64,000 nucleotides of DNA from Brooklawnia sp032229645 (GCA_963722295.1 CAVRLB010000007.1:1-64000); one strand, 5' to 3'; shown: positions 51,701 to 60,508, counted from the first letter of the stretch. The notes: generated from the sequence alone by a model not told the origin. Numbers and translations: made by a program.

Positions 51701-52537
51701 ATGGAGATCGTCAAGGTGCTGAACAACAATGTTGTTCTTGCCACCGATTCCGATGGTTCTCAAGTAATCCTCACCGGACGCGGACTCGGCTTCCAGAAGT
51801 CGGCCGGGCAGCGGGTGGATCCGGCCAAGATCGTGGAGGTCTTCACTCCCTCGACGCGCGAAGAATACGTGACTCTGCGCGATTTCCTCGTCGACATCTC
51901 GCCCGAATACATCGGCGTCGCCCGGATGATCGTGGACGCCGCCCAAGCCGAATGGCAGACGACCTTCCAGCAGGCACTTATCGTCGCGCTGGCAGATCAC
52001 CTCGTCTTCGCCGTCAAACGCGCCGAGACCGGGACCGTCACCCCGCACCCGCTGAAGGGTGAAGTATCGCACCTGTTCCCCAACGAGTATCAGATGGCAC
52101 GGCGCTCGATCGCGATGGCCCGCGAGGTCGGCCGGCTGCCGCTCAGTGACGAGGACGCCGTTGCCATCACCCTGCATTTCGTGAACGCCATAGCGTTCGC
52201 CACCAACGATCTGTCGCAGACCTTCGCGATGACCGAGGTCCTCTCACAGGTCTTCGAGGTTCTCGAATCGGCCTACGGACGCGAATTCCCCACCGACGAC
52301 ATCAACTCCGCCCGCTTCGTCACCCATCTTCGCTACTTCTTCTCGCGCGCGGCAAGCGGACAGCAACTAGCCGAGCAGCCGCGCGCGTTCAACGTGTCGG
52401 TCCTTGAGTCGTTCCCCGACGCAGCCCAGGCGGCACAGAAGGTGCGAGTGCTGCTGGAGATGCGGCTGGGCACCTCGCTCACCGACGACGAAGCCACCTA
52501 CCTGATCTTGCACATAGCCCGGCTCACCGGAAAATGA
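51701..52537 (+). CDS. bglG: BglG/LicT-type transcriptional antiterminator
   Basis: A 278-residue RNA-binding antiterminator. Residues 1-55 are the co-antiterminator domain (MEIVKVLNNNVVLA, GRGLGFQKSAGQRVDP). Two PTS regulation domains follow, with the four expected phosphorylatable His contexts: ALADHLVFAVKR, AITLHFVNA, FVTHLRYFFSR and YLILHIARL. ATG 51701 has AGGGAAG at a good distance, better than ATG 51683. It should bind the RAT site at 48207 when sugar is present and let RNA polymerase pass the leader terminator. Confidence 0.95.
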   Translation: MEIVKVLNNNVVLATDSDGSQVILTGRGLGFQKSAGQRVDPAKIVEVFTPSTREEYVTLRDFLVDISPEYIGVARMIVDAAQAEWQTTFQQALIVALADHLVFAVKRAETGTVTPHPLKGEVSHLFPNEYQMARRSIAMAREVGRLPLSDEDAVAITLHFVNAIAFATNDLSQTFAMTEVLSQVFEVLESAYGREFPTDDINSARFVTHLRYFFSRAASGQQLAEQPRAFNVSVLESFPDAAQAAQKVRVLLEMRLGTSLTDDEATYLILHIARLTGK

Positions 52538-52550
52538 GAAAGGACGCCAG

Positions 52551-53975
52551 ATGACCACGACAGAACTGACCGGCCAACCGTTCCCCGAAGGATTCCTATG
52601 GGGTGGGGCGACCGCCGCGAATCAGTTTGAAGGAGCCTGGGACGCGGACGGCAAAGGCGCTTCGATCCAGGACGTGATGCCGCGCGGCATCTCCACCGGA
52701 CCCACCGACGAACCAACGCTTGACAACCTGAAACTCGAAGGCATCGACTTCTACCACCGCTACTCCGACGACATCGCGCTGTTCGCCGAGATGGGCTTCA
52801 AGGTCTTCCGCTTCTCGATCGCCTGGAGTCGGATCTTCCCGAACGGTGACGAGCTCGAGCCAAATGAGGCCGGTCTGGCCTGCTACGACCGGGTGCTCGA
52901 CGAATGCGAGAAGCACGGCATCGAGCCACTGGTCACCATCTCCCACTACGAGACCCCGCTGCATCTGGCCAAGACCTACGACGGCTGGACCAGCCGCGAA
53001 CTGATCGGCTGCTACGAGCGTTACGCCCGTGTCCTGTTCGAGCGTTACGGCGAGCGCGTCAAATATTGGCTGACCTTCAACGAGATCAACTCTGTGCTGC
53101 ACGCCCCACTGATGTCCGGCGGTATCTGGACGCCGAAGGAGAAGTTGAGCAAGACGCAGCTCTATCAGGCGATCCACAACGAGCTGGTGGCTTCTGCGTC
53201 CGCCACGAAGATCGCCCGTGAGGTCGCTCCGGACGCGAAGATCGGCTGCATGATCTTGGCGATGCCGACCTACCCGCTCACCCCGGACCCGGCGGATGTG
53301 TGGGCGGCGAGGTATGCCGAGCACGAGAACTACGCCTTCGGTGACGTGCATGTGCGCGGCGCCTACCCCGGCTATTATCTGCGCAAGCTGCGCGACCAGG
53401 GCATCGAACTCGAGATCACCGACGCCGACCGCGAGGTGTTGAAGAACACCGTCGATTTCGTGTCCTTCAGCTACTACATGAGCGTCTGCGAGACAGCCGA
53501 CCCGGCCAAGCGGATCGTGGGCGAAGGCAACATCATGGGCGGGGCGAAGAATCCGACCCTGCCGGTCTCGCAGTGGGGCTGGGCGCTTGATCCGGTGGGG
53601 CTTCGGATCGTGCTCAATGACTACTGGGAGCGCTGGCAGGTGCCGCTGTTCATCGTCGAGAATGGGCTGGGTGCCAAAGACGAACTGGTCGAGATCGACG
53701 GTGTCAAGACCGTGGACGACTCCTACCGCATCTCGTATCTGCGCGACCACCTGGAACAGGTGCGCGAGGCAATCGCCGACGGCGTCAACCTCCTCGGCTA
53801 TACCTGGTGGGGCCCGATCGACTTGATCAGCGCGTCCACCGCGCAGTTGTCGAAGCGTTACGGCTTCATCTACGTCGACCGCAATGACGACGGCTCCGGA
53901 ACGCTCGAGCGCTACCGCAAGAAGTCGTTCTTCGACTACCAGCAGATCATCAGGTCGAACGGCGCCAGCCTGTAG
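52551..53975 (+). CDS. GH1 6-phospho-beta-glucosidase (second copy)
   Basis: A 474-residue family 1 glycosidase, 13 bases after bglG. FPEGFLWGGATAANQFEGAW, acid/base Glu in YWLTFNEINS, nucleophile in LFIVENGLGAKDEL, and SKRYGFIYVDRND near the end. It is clearly distinct from the first copy and closer to the classic BglA/AscB type, so the two enzymes probably split different phospho-beta-glucosides. It is the last gene of the operon, and a large inverted repeat follows. Confidence 0.93.
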   Translation: MTTTELTGQPFPEGFLWGGATAANQFEGAWDADGKGASIQDVMPRGISTGPTDEPTLDNLKLEGIDFYHRYSDDIALFAEMGFKVFRFSIAWSRIFPNGDELEPNEAGLACYDRVLDECEKHGIEPLVTISHYETPLHLAKTYDGWTSRELIGCYERYARVLFERYGERVKYWLTFNEINSVLHAPLMSGGIWTPKEKLSKTQLYQAIHNELVASASATKIAREVAPDAKIGCMILAMPTYPLTPDPADVWAARYAEHENYAFGDVHVRGAYPGYYLRKLRDQGIELEITDADREVLKNTVDFVSFSYYMSVCETADPAKRIVGEGNIMGGAKNPTLPVSQWGWALDPVGLRIVLNDYWERWQVPLFIVENGLGAKDELVEIDGVKTVDDSYRISYLRDHLEQVREAIADGVNLLGYTWWGPIDLISASTAQLSKRYGFIYVDRNDDGSGTLERYRKKSFFDYQQIIRSNGASL

Positions 53976-54018
53976 TCCGTCCCTCTCCCTGATCGTGTAG
54001 ATGGCGGGCCCTTTCACC

Positions 54019-54067
54019 GGATTGTGTAGCTTGAGCGGCCACGACGGGCTCTCAAGCTACACAATCC
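54019..54067. repeat. Perfect 17-bp inverted repeat
   Basis: Arms 54019-54035 and 54051-54067 (GGATTGTGTAGCTTGAG and its complement) with a 15-base loop, located between the convergent GH1 and kduI genes. A partial direct copy (GATCGTGTAG) lies about 30 bases earlier. No T-run, so it is either a bidirectional terminator or a copy of a dispersed palindromic element. Confidence 0.8.
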
Positions 54068-54138
54068 TGGGACGAAATGGCCTGACCACCAGGCCCGGGG
54101 CTGCCCGATCTGCGGCTACGCGCGGCTGACCTACCGGC

Positions 54139-54966
54139 TCAGAGCAGGGTGTCGATGGGCTGATGATCCATATCGTCGAAGCTCTTGTTCTCGCCGGCCA
54201 TCGCCCAGATGAAGCTGTAGGCCTGGGTGCCGACACCGGAGTGGATCGACCAACTCGGCGAAATGATCGCCTCGTGGTTCGCCACGATCATGTGCCGGGT
54301 CTGGTTCGGGTCGCCGAGCAGGTGGACGACGCGAGCATCCTCGGGAACATCCAGGTAGAGGTAGCACTCGGTGCGCCGGTCGTGGGTATGCGCCGGCATG
54401 GTGTTCCACATGCTGCCCGAATGCAGTTGAGTCAGGCCCATCACGATCTGGCATGACTGAATGCCGTCGTCGTGGATGTAGCGGTTCAAAGTCCGCCGGT
54501 TCGCATGCTCCTGATCACCGAGCTCACGAATATCTCCGTGGCCCGGCAGCACCGACGCGGTCGGGTAGCTGGTGTGGGCAGGTGCGCTGAAGAAGTAGAA
54601 GAGCGCCCGCTCATCGCCCACCGAGGCGAAGCTGACATCGCGCACTCCGCGTCCGATATACAAGCAGCCGCCCTTTGGCAGCTCATGCCCATCTCCGTCG
54701 GTCGTGATGACTCCGGTGCCCTGGATGACGAAGACGCCCATCTCTCGGCCCTGAAGGAAGTAGTCGGCCCGCACCTCGTCGGGGGCCAGCAGCCAGAGCG
54801 GCTCGTCCAACGGCGCTGCCCCGCCGAGAATCACTCGGTCCTCATGACTGTGGACCAAGGTGATCTCGCCATCGACGAACAAGTCTGGGACGAGGAAGTT
54901 TGCCCGCAATTCCGCGGTGTTCATGCGCGCAGTCTCGGACTTGCTCACCGTGTGACGATTCTCCAT
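54139..54966 (-). CDS. kduI: 5-dehydro-4-deoxy-D-glucuronate isomerase
   Basis: A 275-residue cupin enzyme that isomerises 5-keto-4-deoxyuronate to 3-deoxy-D-glycero-2,5-hexodiulosonate in pectin or glucuronate degradation. Family motifs: LRANFLVPDLFVDGEITLVHSHEDR, FLQGREMGVFVIQGTG, LYIGRGVRD, LNRYIHDDGIQSCQIVMGLT, the metal site in MPAHTHDRRTECYLYLDV, and SPSWSIHSGVGTQAYSFIWAMAGEN. The length is normal. Partner genes kduD and kdgK are not in the window, though a possible sugar-kinase remnant lies upstream. Confidence 0.95.
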   Translation of the reverse strand: MENRHTVSKSETARMNTAELRANFLVPDLFVDGEITLVHSHEDRVILGGAAPLDEPLWLLAPDEVRADYFLQGREMGVFVIQGTGVITTDGDGHELPKGGCLYIGRGVRDVSFASVGDERALFYFFSAPAHTSYPTASVLPGHGDIRELGDQEHANRRTLNRYIHDDGIQSCQIVMGLTQLHSGSMWNTMPAHTHDRRTECYLYLDVPEDARVVHLLGDPNQTRHMIVANHEAIISPSWSIHSGVGTQAYSFIWAMAGENKSFDDMDHQPIDTLL

Positions 54967-55352
54967 GACTTAAGCCTTTCGTTGTTCTGCCCATGAATCT
55001 CAGGTGCACGCTCGCACCGGTGCCGCGTCGTCGATCGCCAGACCAGCGGACGGCGCCTGCCTGCGACGTTTCCCTAGACCCTAAGCTGGCAGCGAAGACG
55101 CCCGCCACCTTGTTGCCAAGATGCCTCACACCGACCCCGGGATTGGCCTGCTGTCAGACCCTCACGAGCATGGGTGGTGCCCCAGTCCAGCCCGATCAGA
55201 TGCGCGGCCTCGTTGGCATTCGTCATACGAGCGGCCAACCCCGGCTTTGCGGACGCTTTTAAAGCCAGCTCCGACAAGATGGCTGGTCGATCCTGAACAC
55301 AGACCGTAGGATTACTCTTCGGAGCATAACCACGAAACGTGGAGGAGGCGTG
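54967..55352. other. Non-coding stretch with a possible sugar-kinase start remnant
   Basis: No intact gene. On the minus strand near 55165-55215 the segment NEAAHLIGLDWGTTHA resembles the opening of DgoK-type 2-keto-3-deoxygalactonate kinases (LIGLDWGTTH). The resemblance ends at once and the frame stops near 55074. It would suit the pathway of the neighbouring kduI, but a chance match cannot be excluded. The segment just before 55353 carries GGAGGAGG for the next gene. Confidence 0.3.
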
Positions 55353-55817
55353 ATGGCTGGACGAGACCCCGAAGATTTTGCGGCGGACGAGCGGCCTACC
55401 GCCGACGGCGCCGAGAAGCTGCCCCTCCTGAGCCTTTTGGGTCGCAGCAACTCCTCACCTGGGCAGACAAGCGGCGGATTCGTGGGGACCCTGATTGCCG
55501 GATCGACTGCGTTGGCCGTCGCCTTGATGGCGTTCACGATCGCTTTCGGGCGCGCACCTGTCGATAGCCCCGCAGCCGCGGCAACTGTCGAGGGCCATGC
55601 CGCGTTCCCCACAACGGTCTATGCTTCCCCAACGCCGACCGGCCCTCGCTGGACCCCCGAGCCGATCATCATGGGCGTCCCCCAGAAGGAAGCGCCGGCC
55701 GAGAGCCCCACAACTCAAGCGACGCCCTCGGCGTCAGACGATGACGAGACGGACGAACGGCACACCCCGGAGCCGGACGAGACCTGGCCAACCGAAACTG
55801 GGAGATCCCGCCGTTGA
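55353..55817 (+). CDS. Single-TM hypothetical protein
   Basis: A 154-residue protein with an acidic cytoplasmic N-terminus, one membrane helix (FVGTLIAGSTALAVALMAFTIAF, about residues 43-66) and a Pro/Thr/Ser/Glu-rich extracytoplasmic tail. GGAGGAGG precedes ATG 55353. The low-complexity tail suggests a wall-spanning or accessory protein. No family recognised. Confidence 0.65.
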   Translation: MAGRDPEDFAADERPTADGAEKLPLLSLLGRSNSSPGQTSGGFVGTLIAGSTALAVALMAFTIAFGRAPVDSPAAAATVEGHAAFPTTVYASPTPTGPRWTPEPIIMGVPQKEAPAESPTTQATPSASDDDETDERHTPEPDETWPTETGRSRR

Positions 55818-55837
55818 GCTTCGCGGTCACCGATCCG

Positions 55838-56242
55838 CTACTGCGGCGGCTCCGACTGCTCAGGACCGACCTGCTCAGACGCAGGCTTGACGGACTGCGA
55901 TTCGCGCGCGTCCGCAACGTGCTTGTCCGCCTTGTGGGAGGCGTCAGGAGCAGCCTCTCCGGCGTCTAACCCGGCCTCGAGACGGCGAGCCTCGGCGTAG
56001 CGGGCCTTGAACGTCTTGTTGGGCATCGCGATGCCCATGCCGAGTAACAGGCCTGCAACCAAACCGAGAAGCGCGCCGATCATGACCCAGCTACGAGGAT
56101 TCGCGAATCCCGCGCTGCGATTGGCGACGGCAACAGCATGCAGCTGGTTGATCTGGACGATGTCGTACACCATCAGTGCCACGAAAGCGATACCAGCCAC
56201 ACTGCCGAGAACGAGCAGCAGGTTCTTCGAAAAGCGCATCAT
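55838..56242 (-). CDS. Two-TM hypothetical protein
   Basis: A 134-residue protein from ATG 56242 (144 if started at 56272): helix 1 LLLVLGSVAGIAFVALMVYDIV, helix 2 VMIGALLGLVAGLLLGMGIAM, then an acidic, Ala/Ser-rich cytoplasmic tail (EAGEAAPDASHKADK-like). It looks like small actinobacterial envelope proteins of unknown role. Convergent with the preceding gene. Confidence 0.6.
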   Translation of the reverse strand: MMRFSKNLLLVLGSVAGIAFVALMVYDIVQINQLHAVAVANRSAGFANPRSWVMIGALLGLVAGLLLGMGIAMPNKTFKARYAEARRLEAGLDAGEAAPDASHKADKHVADARESQSVKPASEQVGPEQSEPPQ

Positions 56243-56363
56243 GCTGCTGACACTACCCCGGCCGGTGCTCACCGTGCCGAGGTAGTGTCAACCTAGTCAT
56301 TCGATGATTCGGGTGCCGCAAACGATGAGCACACGCATGACGCGGCCCTGTTACAGCGGTTGT

Positions 56364-56774
56364 CTAGAGGCAGTCGCTTTCGATCCGTTCCAACGCTGCC
56401 GACCAGCGATCCAGCGCCCAGGTGCGCTCAATATCGGGGCCCAGGTTGGAGTGCTGAATCTCGATCTCGGTGGCTTCATCGCCAGCCGGTTTGAGATTCA
56501 CCGCCACCAGGGACGGCGTCGTGGCCGCGTTGGAACGATACGAGAAGCGGATCTGTTCCAGCGGGTGGAAGCTGCGGATAACGCCTTCGCGTCCGCTATG
56601 AGAGTGCCAGGATTGTCCTTTGGCACCCAGTTTGGCGCCCGGCCCCAACAGCGCTTCGGCGCCATCGTCGGTCATGAGCACGTCCCAAACGACCTTGACA
56701 GGTTGCTTTACCGTCCGGCTCACGACCACGGTCTTACCCTCGGTCTCGGCAGTGACCTCACTTGTCTGTTCCAT
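56364..56774 (-). CDS. SRPBCC/Aha1-like domain protein
   Basis: A 136-residue START-like protein. The pattern VVVSRTVKQPVKVVWDVLMTDDGAEALLGPGAKLGAKG, then FHPLEQIRFSYRS, TEIEIQHSNLGPD and a C-terminal helix WALDRWSAALERIE, is that of SRPBCC/AHSA1 ligand-binding proteins. ATG 56774 (MEQTSEVTAE) is favoured over longer starts, which add unrelated residues. Ligand unknown. Confidence 0.8.
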   Translation of the reverse strand: MEQTSEVTAETEGKTVVVSRTVKQPVKVVWDVLMTDDGAEALLGPGAKLGAKGQSWHSHSGREGVIRSFHPLEQIRFSYRSNAATTPSLVAVNLKPAGDEATEIEIQHSNLGPDIERTWALDRWSAALERIESDCL

Positions 56775-56881
56775 GGGCTTCTCACTTCTTCGTTGAGTTG
56801 TGATGCCCCGAACGTCTTGGCTCGGGTTGGCTGTCACCTTAGTGCCCCGGGGGCCGCCATGGGTAGGTATTCGATGATTGC

Positions 56882-57496
56882 TCACAGCCGATCTTCAGCC
56901 GGCCGCGAAGCCCTCGGCGAGCGCCGACATGGGCTCACGCTCGGTTCATCGGCGAGCCAGAATCGCAATGGCCAATCGACGGCATGGCTGATGCCCGTGC
57001 GCGGCCCGACCATCACCGTGCGGCTAGGACTATCCCCTGGTTCCAAGCTGAACTCCACGCCCAGCCGGGCGCCATCGTCCGCCAGATCCAGGCCGAGCAC
57101 GGCACCGAGGTTGCCAGGTCCGCTGGCCAGCCGTGCCACGGGATGGTCGGCCAGCTCCTCGTCCCGGCCTCTCCGGTGCCTGGCGATCTCGACACCGGCG
57201 ACCACCTCGCCGGCGCGTAACAGCACCGCCGAGGCCGACCCGGCCGGCGAGCAGACAATATTGGCCATCCGATGGACGCCGTAACTGAGGTAGACGTAGA
57301 GACAGCCCGGGGCCCGGAACATCGTGGCCGCCCGACCACGCGGCCCGCGGTAGGCATGCGAGGCCGGATCGTCGAGGCCCAGGTAGGCCTCGACCTCCGT
57401 CAAACGCAACGCGACCCCGCCGCGTCGCAGCACCCAACCCAACAGCAGCGGTGCCACCTCGTCTGCGCGGTGGGTGAGGTCAATCGGGCTTCTCAT
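56882..57496 (-). CDS. 3-methyladenine DNA glycosylase (AAG/MPG family)
   Basis: A 204-residue base-excision-repair enzyme that removes alkylated purines. LLLGWVLRRGGVALRLTEVEAYLG (catalytic Glu in TEVEAY), DPASHAYRGPRGRAATMF, GCLYVYLSYGVHRMANIVC (substrate-pocket YGVH), RLASGPGNLGAVLGL and GPRTGIS are all family signatures. ATG 57496 (MRSPIDLTHRADEVA) is the conserved start. Length normal. It is divergent from the lipoprotein gene with only 24 bases between starts. Confidence 0.93.
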   Translation of the reverse strand: MRSPIDLTHRADEVAPLLLGWVLRRGGVALRLTEVEAYLGLDDPASHAYRGPRGRAATMFRAPGCLYVYLSYGVHRMANIVCSPAGSASAVLLRAGEVVAGVEIARHRRGRDEELADHPVARLASGPGNLGAVLGLDLADDGARLGVEFSLEPGDSPSRTVMVGPRTGISHAVDWPLRFWLADEPSVSPCRRSPRASRPAEDRL

Positions 57497-57519
57497 GGCG
57501 CCACGGTAGCCTGCACTAT

Positions 57520-58503
57520 GTGAAGGCACGCAGTCTCACCCTCATCTCGGCTCTCGCACTCGCCGCAGCCCTCGTGCTGTCGTCGTGCGCGGTGCCGACG
57601 CCGACGCGCACCCCCTCCGGTTCTGCGTCCCCATCGCCATCGGTCAGTGCAACGCCAGTGTCGTCCGAGCACGATCTGCTCTCCCCCGGATTGGCGCAGC
57701 AGGTGGTGGCACAACTCGTCGAGGCCACCAACGGCAAGCCTGTCGTCCGGGTCGTGATCGCGAGAACCCAGGTGCGCCTGACGTACATCGACGACGGCGA
57801 CCGCCCTCGTTCCATGGTCTGGCTGGGCGGAGTCATCACTCCTAGTGACGACGGTACCGACCTGGTGGCAGCGACCAGTTTCGACCCGAACTCCTTCAAT
57901 CTGTCCGACGTGGCGCAACTCTTCGCGACCGCAGCCCAGATATCCGGATCCCACGACAAGCAAGAACTGCAAATAAACGAGTACGACCATAAGCGGATCC
58001 TGATGACGGTGACGACGTCGCCCGAATCGTCCACGATCTTCTTCGATCGAGACGGCGCTCTGGTCCCGCGACTCAATCTGAGTCTGGAGAACGATCTCGC
58101 CGCCGGGCTCAACGACGTCTACGACACCAGGCTGTTCGTCGTGGAAGTCGGCGTAACCGTCGACAGCACCGACCCCATGACGAGCGCGAACCAGGCCTGG
58201 GCCGACGTGGTGACCACTCCCGGGGTGATCGAACGCCGTATCCGAACGGCCACGGTGCCGATGTTCGCCACGCAGCGACGCGAGACGCCGTCCACCCAGC
58301 AATTCGACCGCACAGCGATCAATCCGGAGGTGATCAGCCAGCTGATCAGGACTGCGCCGCTGCAACTTGAGCAGCCGGACGCGACCGTCATCTCCGTGAC
58401 CGTCAGTCAGCCCCTCGGCGCCGATCAACCACGGATAACGATCGAGGCGGCCGGCTCCAGACTCGTGACCGATCTGGCAGGCACTAAGATCGACAATCCA
58501 TAG
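57520..58503 (+). CDS. Lipoprotein of unknown function
   Basis: A 327-residue lipoprotein. The signal peptide KARSLTLISALALAAALV is followed by the lipobox LSSC (Cys23), a Ser/Pro/Thr linker and a beta-rich extracytoplasmic domain (VVRVVIARTQVRLTYIDDG, RPRSMVWLGGVI, ILMTVTTSPESSTIFFDRDG). GTG 57520 is the start. It resembles actinobacterial outer-face lipoproteins with no defined role. Confidence 0.75.
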   Translation: MKARSLTLISALALAAALVLSSCAVPTPTRTPSGSASPSPSVSATPVSSEHDLLSPGLAQQVVAQLVEATNGKPVVRVVIARTQVRLTYIDDGDRPRSMVWLGGVITPSDDGTDLVAATSFDPNSFNLSDVAQLFATAAQISGSHDKQELQINEYDHKRILMTVTTSPESSTIFFDRDGALVPRLNLSLENDLAAGLNDVYDTRLFVVEVGVTVDSTDPMTSANQAWADVVTTPGVIERRIRTATVPMFATQRRETPSTQQFDRTAINPEVISQLIRTAPLQLEQPDATVISVTVSQPLGADQPRITIEAAGSRLVTDLAGTKIDNP

Positions 58504-58539
58504 GATCTCCACAATTGTCCACCATGGAATGATTGGCTC

Positions 58540-59235
58540 ATGAGGATCGTAGGAGTGCTGGCGCCAGGCTCCAAGATCTCTGTCGATGCGGTCCTGGCCC
58601 ACGGCGAAGACCCCCGGATGTTGCTGTGGCGGCGTGGTTTTCTAATGAGCCAGCCGTTGAGCACGTATCTGGACGACCAGGGCGTCGTCTTGACCGCGCA
58701 GGTCCGGCCGCGGACGAGCAGTTCTCGTCCGCCTCGAGTGCGGTCGCGTGGGTCGGATCCCAGCCTGGCAATCGCCCCTGACGAGCGGCCGGTACCGCAC
58801 CAGCGAATCGCCGCCTACGCGATCGTCCGGTCGCGGTGGGGAGTGCTGGGCACCCAGTGTTCCGATCGGACGGCAATCCCCGGGCTCTGGCAGCTTCCCG
58901 GTGGTGGTCTGGAGCGAGACGAGACGCCCAGCGAAGGGGTCGTGCGGGAGATCATGGAGGAGAGTTCGCAGCGGGTCCGCATCCGGCGGCTGATAGACGT
59001 CCAATCCGATCACTGGATCGGCCGCTCACCGGCCGGAGTGCTGGAGGATTTCCAGGCACTGCGCATTATCTACACAGCGGTCTGCGTCGAGCCGACCGAG
59101 CCCGAGGTATTGGACGTCGGAGGCACCACGATGGCAGCCAGCTGGGTGCCGGTGCGCCGCTGGCGCTCGCTGCCGTGGACGTCCGGTGCGCGGTCGCTGC
59201 TCGATCGTCATCTGGATCAGGTCCCGCTGCGCTGA
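58540..59235 (+). CDS. NUDIX hydrolase
   Basis: A 231-residue protein with a NUDIX box at about residues 127-149 (GGGLERDETPSEGVVREIMEES). The essential REXXEE is present and the final Gly of the consensus is Ser. IPGLWQLPGG precedes the box, and EPEVLDVGGTTMAASWVPV follows. The N-terminal 85 residues (MRIVGVLAPGSKISVDAVLA...) are an unusual extension and a later start is possible. The substrate is unknown, possibly a nucleoside diphosphate derivative. Confidence 0.85.
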   Translation: MRIVGVLAPGSKISVDAVLAHGEDPRMLLWRRGFLMSQPLSTYLDDQGVVLTAQVRPRTSSSRPPRVRSRGSDPSLAIAPDERPVPHQRIAAYAIVRSRWGVLGTQCSDRTAIPGLWQLPGGGLERDETPSEGVVREIMEESSQRVRIRRLIDVQSDHWIGRSPAGVLEDFQALRIIYTAVCVEPTEPEVLDVGGTTMAASWVPVRRWRSLPWTSGARSLLDRHLDQVPLR

Positions 59236-59340
59236 GGAGCGCGGCGACATGCCTCACAGCTCGCCAACTCGGCTATCACTCGTTCGTGCAGCAGACCCCA
59301 TCTCAGACCATTTCCGACCGATCTCAGGCAGCATGCGGGT

Positions 59341-59612
59341 GACAGCAGCTACCGAAAATGGCAGCGGCTAGCGAAATGCCCGCGCCTCGCGACAGCAGCC
59401 ACCGAGAATGGCAGCGGCTAGCGAATAACCGGTAGCCACTGCCACTTCCGGCAGCCGCTGCGAGGCCAGCCGCACCAACCGACAGCCACTGCCACTTCCG
59501 GCAGCCGCTGCGAGGCCAGCCGCACCAACCGGTAGCCACTGCTACTTCCGGCAGCCGCTGCGAGGCCAGCCGCACCAACCGGTAGCCACTGCTACTTCCG
59601 GCAGCCGCTGCG
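59341..59612. repeat. 50-bp tandem repeat array
   Basis: Units of 50 bases start at 59431, 59481, 59531 and 59581 (the last partial), each with CTTCCGGCAGCCGCTGCG. Before them, units at 59341 and 59391 (the second shortened to 40 bases) carry ATGGCAGCGGCTAGCGAA, which is related in inverted orientation. It is non-coding and lies between convergent nudix and Bax-inhibitor genes. Confidence 0.9.
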
Positions 59613-59633
59613 TCGCCGGGTGGATCCAGACGC

Positions 59634-59668
59634 TAAAACACCGGCCCGGGGGTGACTCCGGGCCGGTG
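59634..59668 (-). terminator. Rho-independent terminator of the Bax-inhibitor gene
   Basis: Perfect 11-bp arms CACCGGCCCGG (59639-59649) and CCGGGCCGGTG (59658-59668) with an eight-base loop, followed on the minus strand by TTTT. It is placed directly after the leftward Bax-inhibitor-like gene. Confidence 0.85.
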
Positions 59669-59695
59669 CATGTCTCTGCCTTGCAGCTGAAATCC

Positions 59696-60508
59696 TCAGT
59701 TCCGGAAGAAGCTCAAGATCCTCAGCAGGTTCGTGTACAGCCAGACCATTGTGACCAACAAGCCGAAGGAGCTGCGCCACGACTCCGATTCCGGAGCACC
59801 ATTACGGACGCCAACCTCGATGACCTCGAAGTCCATCAGCAGGCTTGCGGCGGCCAGCACAACGCCAAGGGCAGCGGAGATCCAGGCCAGCGGACCGGCG
59901 CTGGCGCCGATGCTCGCCCAGCCGAGGTTCACACCGGCGAAGAGCAGAATCAGGTTGAGTAGCGACATCACGGCGTACGCAATGATCGAGGCCACCACGA
60001 TCTGCGCGAGGCGTCCACGCACCCGCGCACCCAGGAAGTGGTAGGCAGCGAGCACCACGAACGCGGAGATGATCGTCCCGATCACGGCCTGCAGCACGAT
60101 GCCCGGATACATGTACTCGAAGATCTTGCTCCAGGCACCGAGCATCAAGCCTTCGACGATCGCGTACGCGAAGACCGCGGGGACCGAGACCTTCTGGCGC
60201 ATTGAGACGATCAAGACAGTCACGAACGCGACCAGCGAACCCACGATCGCGATCGGATAGAGCATCGAGACCGGAGCCAGCATCCAAGACACGCCCGCAG
60301 CGGCCACCATCGTCAGCATCAGAATCGCCGTCTTGGTGATGACGTCGTCGATGGTCATTCGTCCGGCGGCCTGCTGTGGCTGCGGGGTATAACCGTATCC
60401 GTTCTGATAGCCGTAGGAATCGGTCTGGGCGTAGCCACCCTGCTGCTGATTCGGGTTGTAATACGTAACCGCATTCCGGCCCGTCAATACGGGATTGTTA
60501 CTGCGCAC
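59696..60508 (-). CDS. Bax inhibitor-1/YccA family membrane protein
   Basis: A 270-residue integral membrane protein with seven predicted helices (residues about 55-265) after a Gln/Tyr/Gly-rich cytoplasmic N-terminus (YYNPNQQQGGYAQTDSYGYQ). MTIDDVITKTAILMLTMVAAAGVSW, EGLMLGAWSKIFEYMYPGIVLQA and ESWRSSFGLLVTMVWLYTNLLRIL are typical of the actinobacterial YccA-like group. GTG 60508 with AGGAGGA is a better start than upstream ATGs. These proteins may leak Ca2+ or H+. Role here unknown. Confidence 0.9.
   Translation of the reverse strand: MRSNNPVLTGRNAVTYYNPNQQQGGYAQTDSYGYQNGYGYTPQPQQAAGRMTIDDVITKTAILMLTMVAAAGVSWMLAPVSMLYPIAIVGSLVAFVTVLIVSMRQKVSVPAVFAYAIVEGLMLGAWSKIFEYMYPGIVLQAVIGTIISAFVVLAAYHFLGARVRGRLAQIVVASIIAYAVMSLLNLILLFAGVNLGWASIGASAGPLAWISAALGVVLAAASLLMDFEVIEVGVRNGAPESESWRSSFGLLVTMVWLYTNLLRILSFFRN

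Noticed and set aside
59341..59612. CRISPR array
   Set aside because: 50-bp units are contiguous, have no unique spacers, and no cas genes are present in the window.
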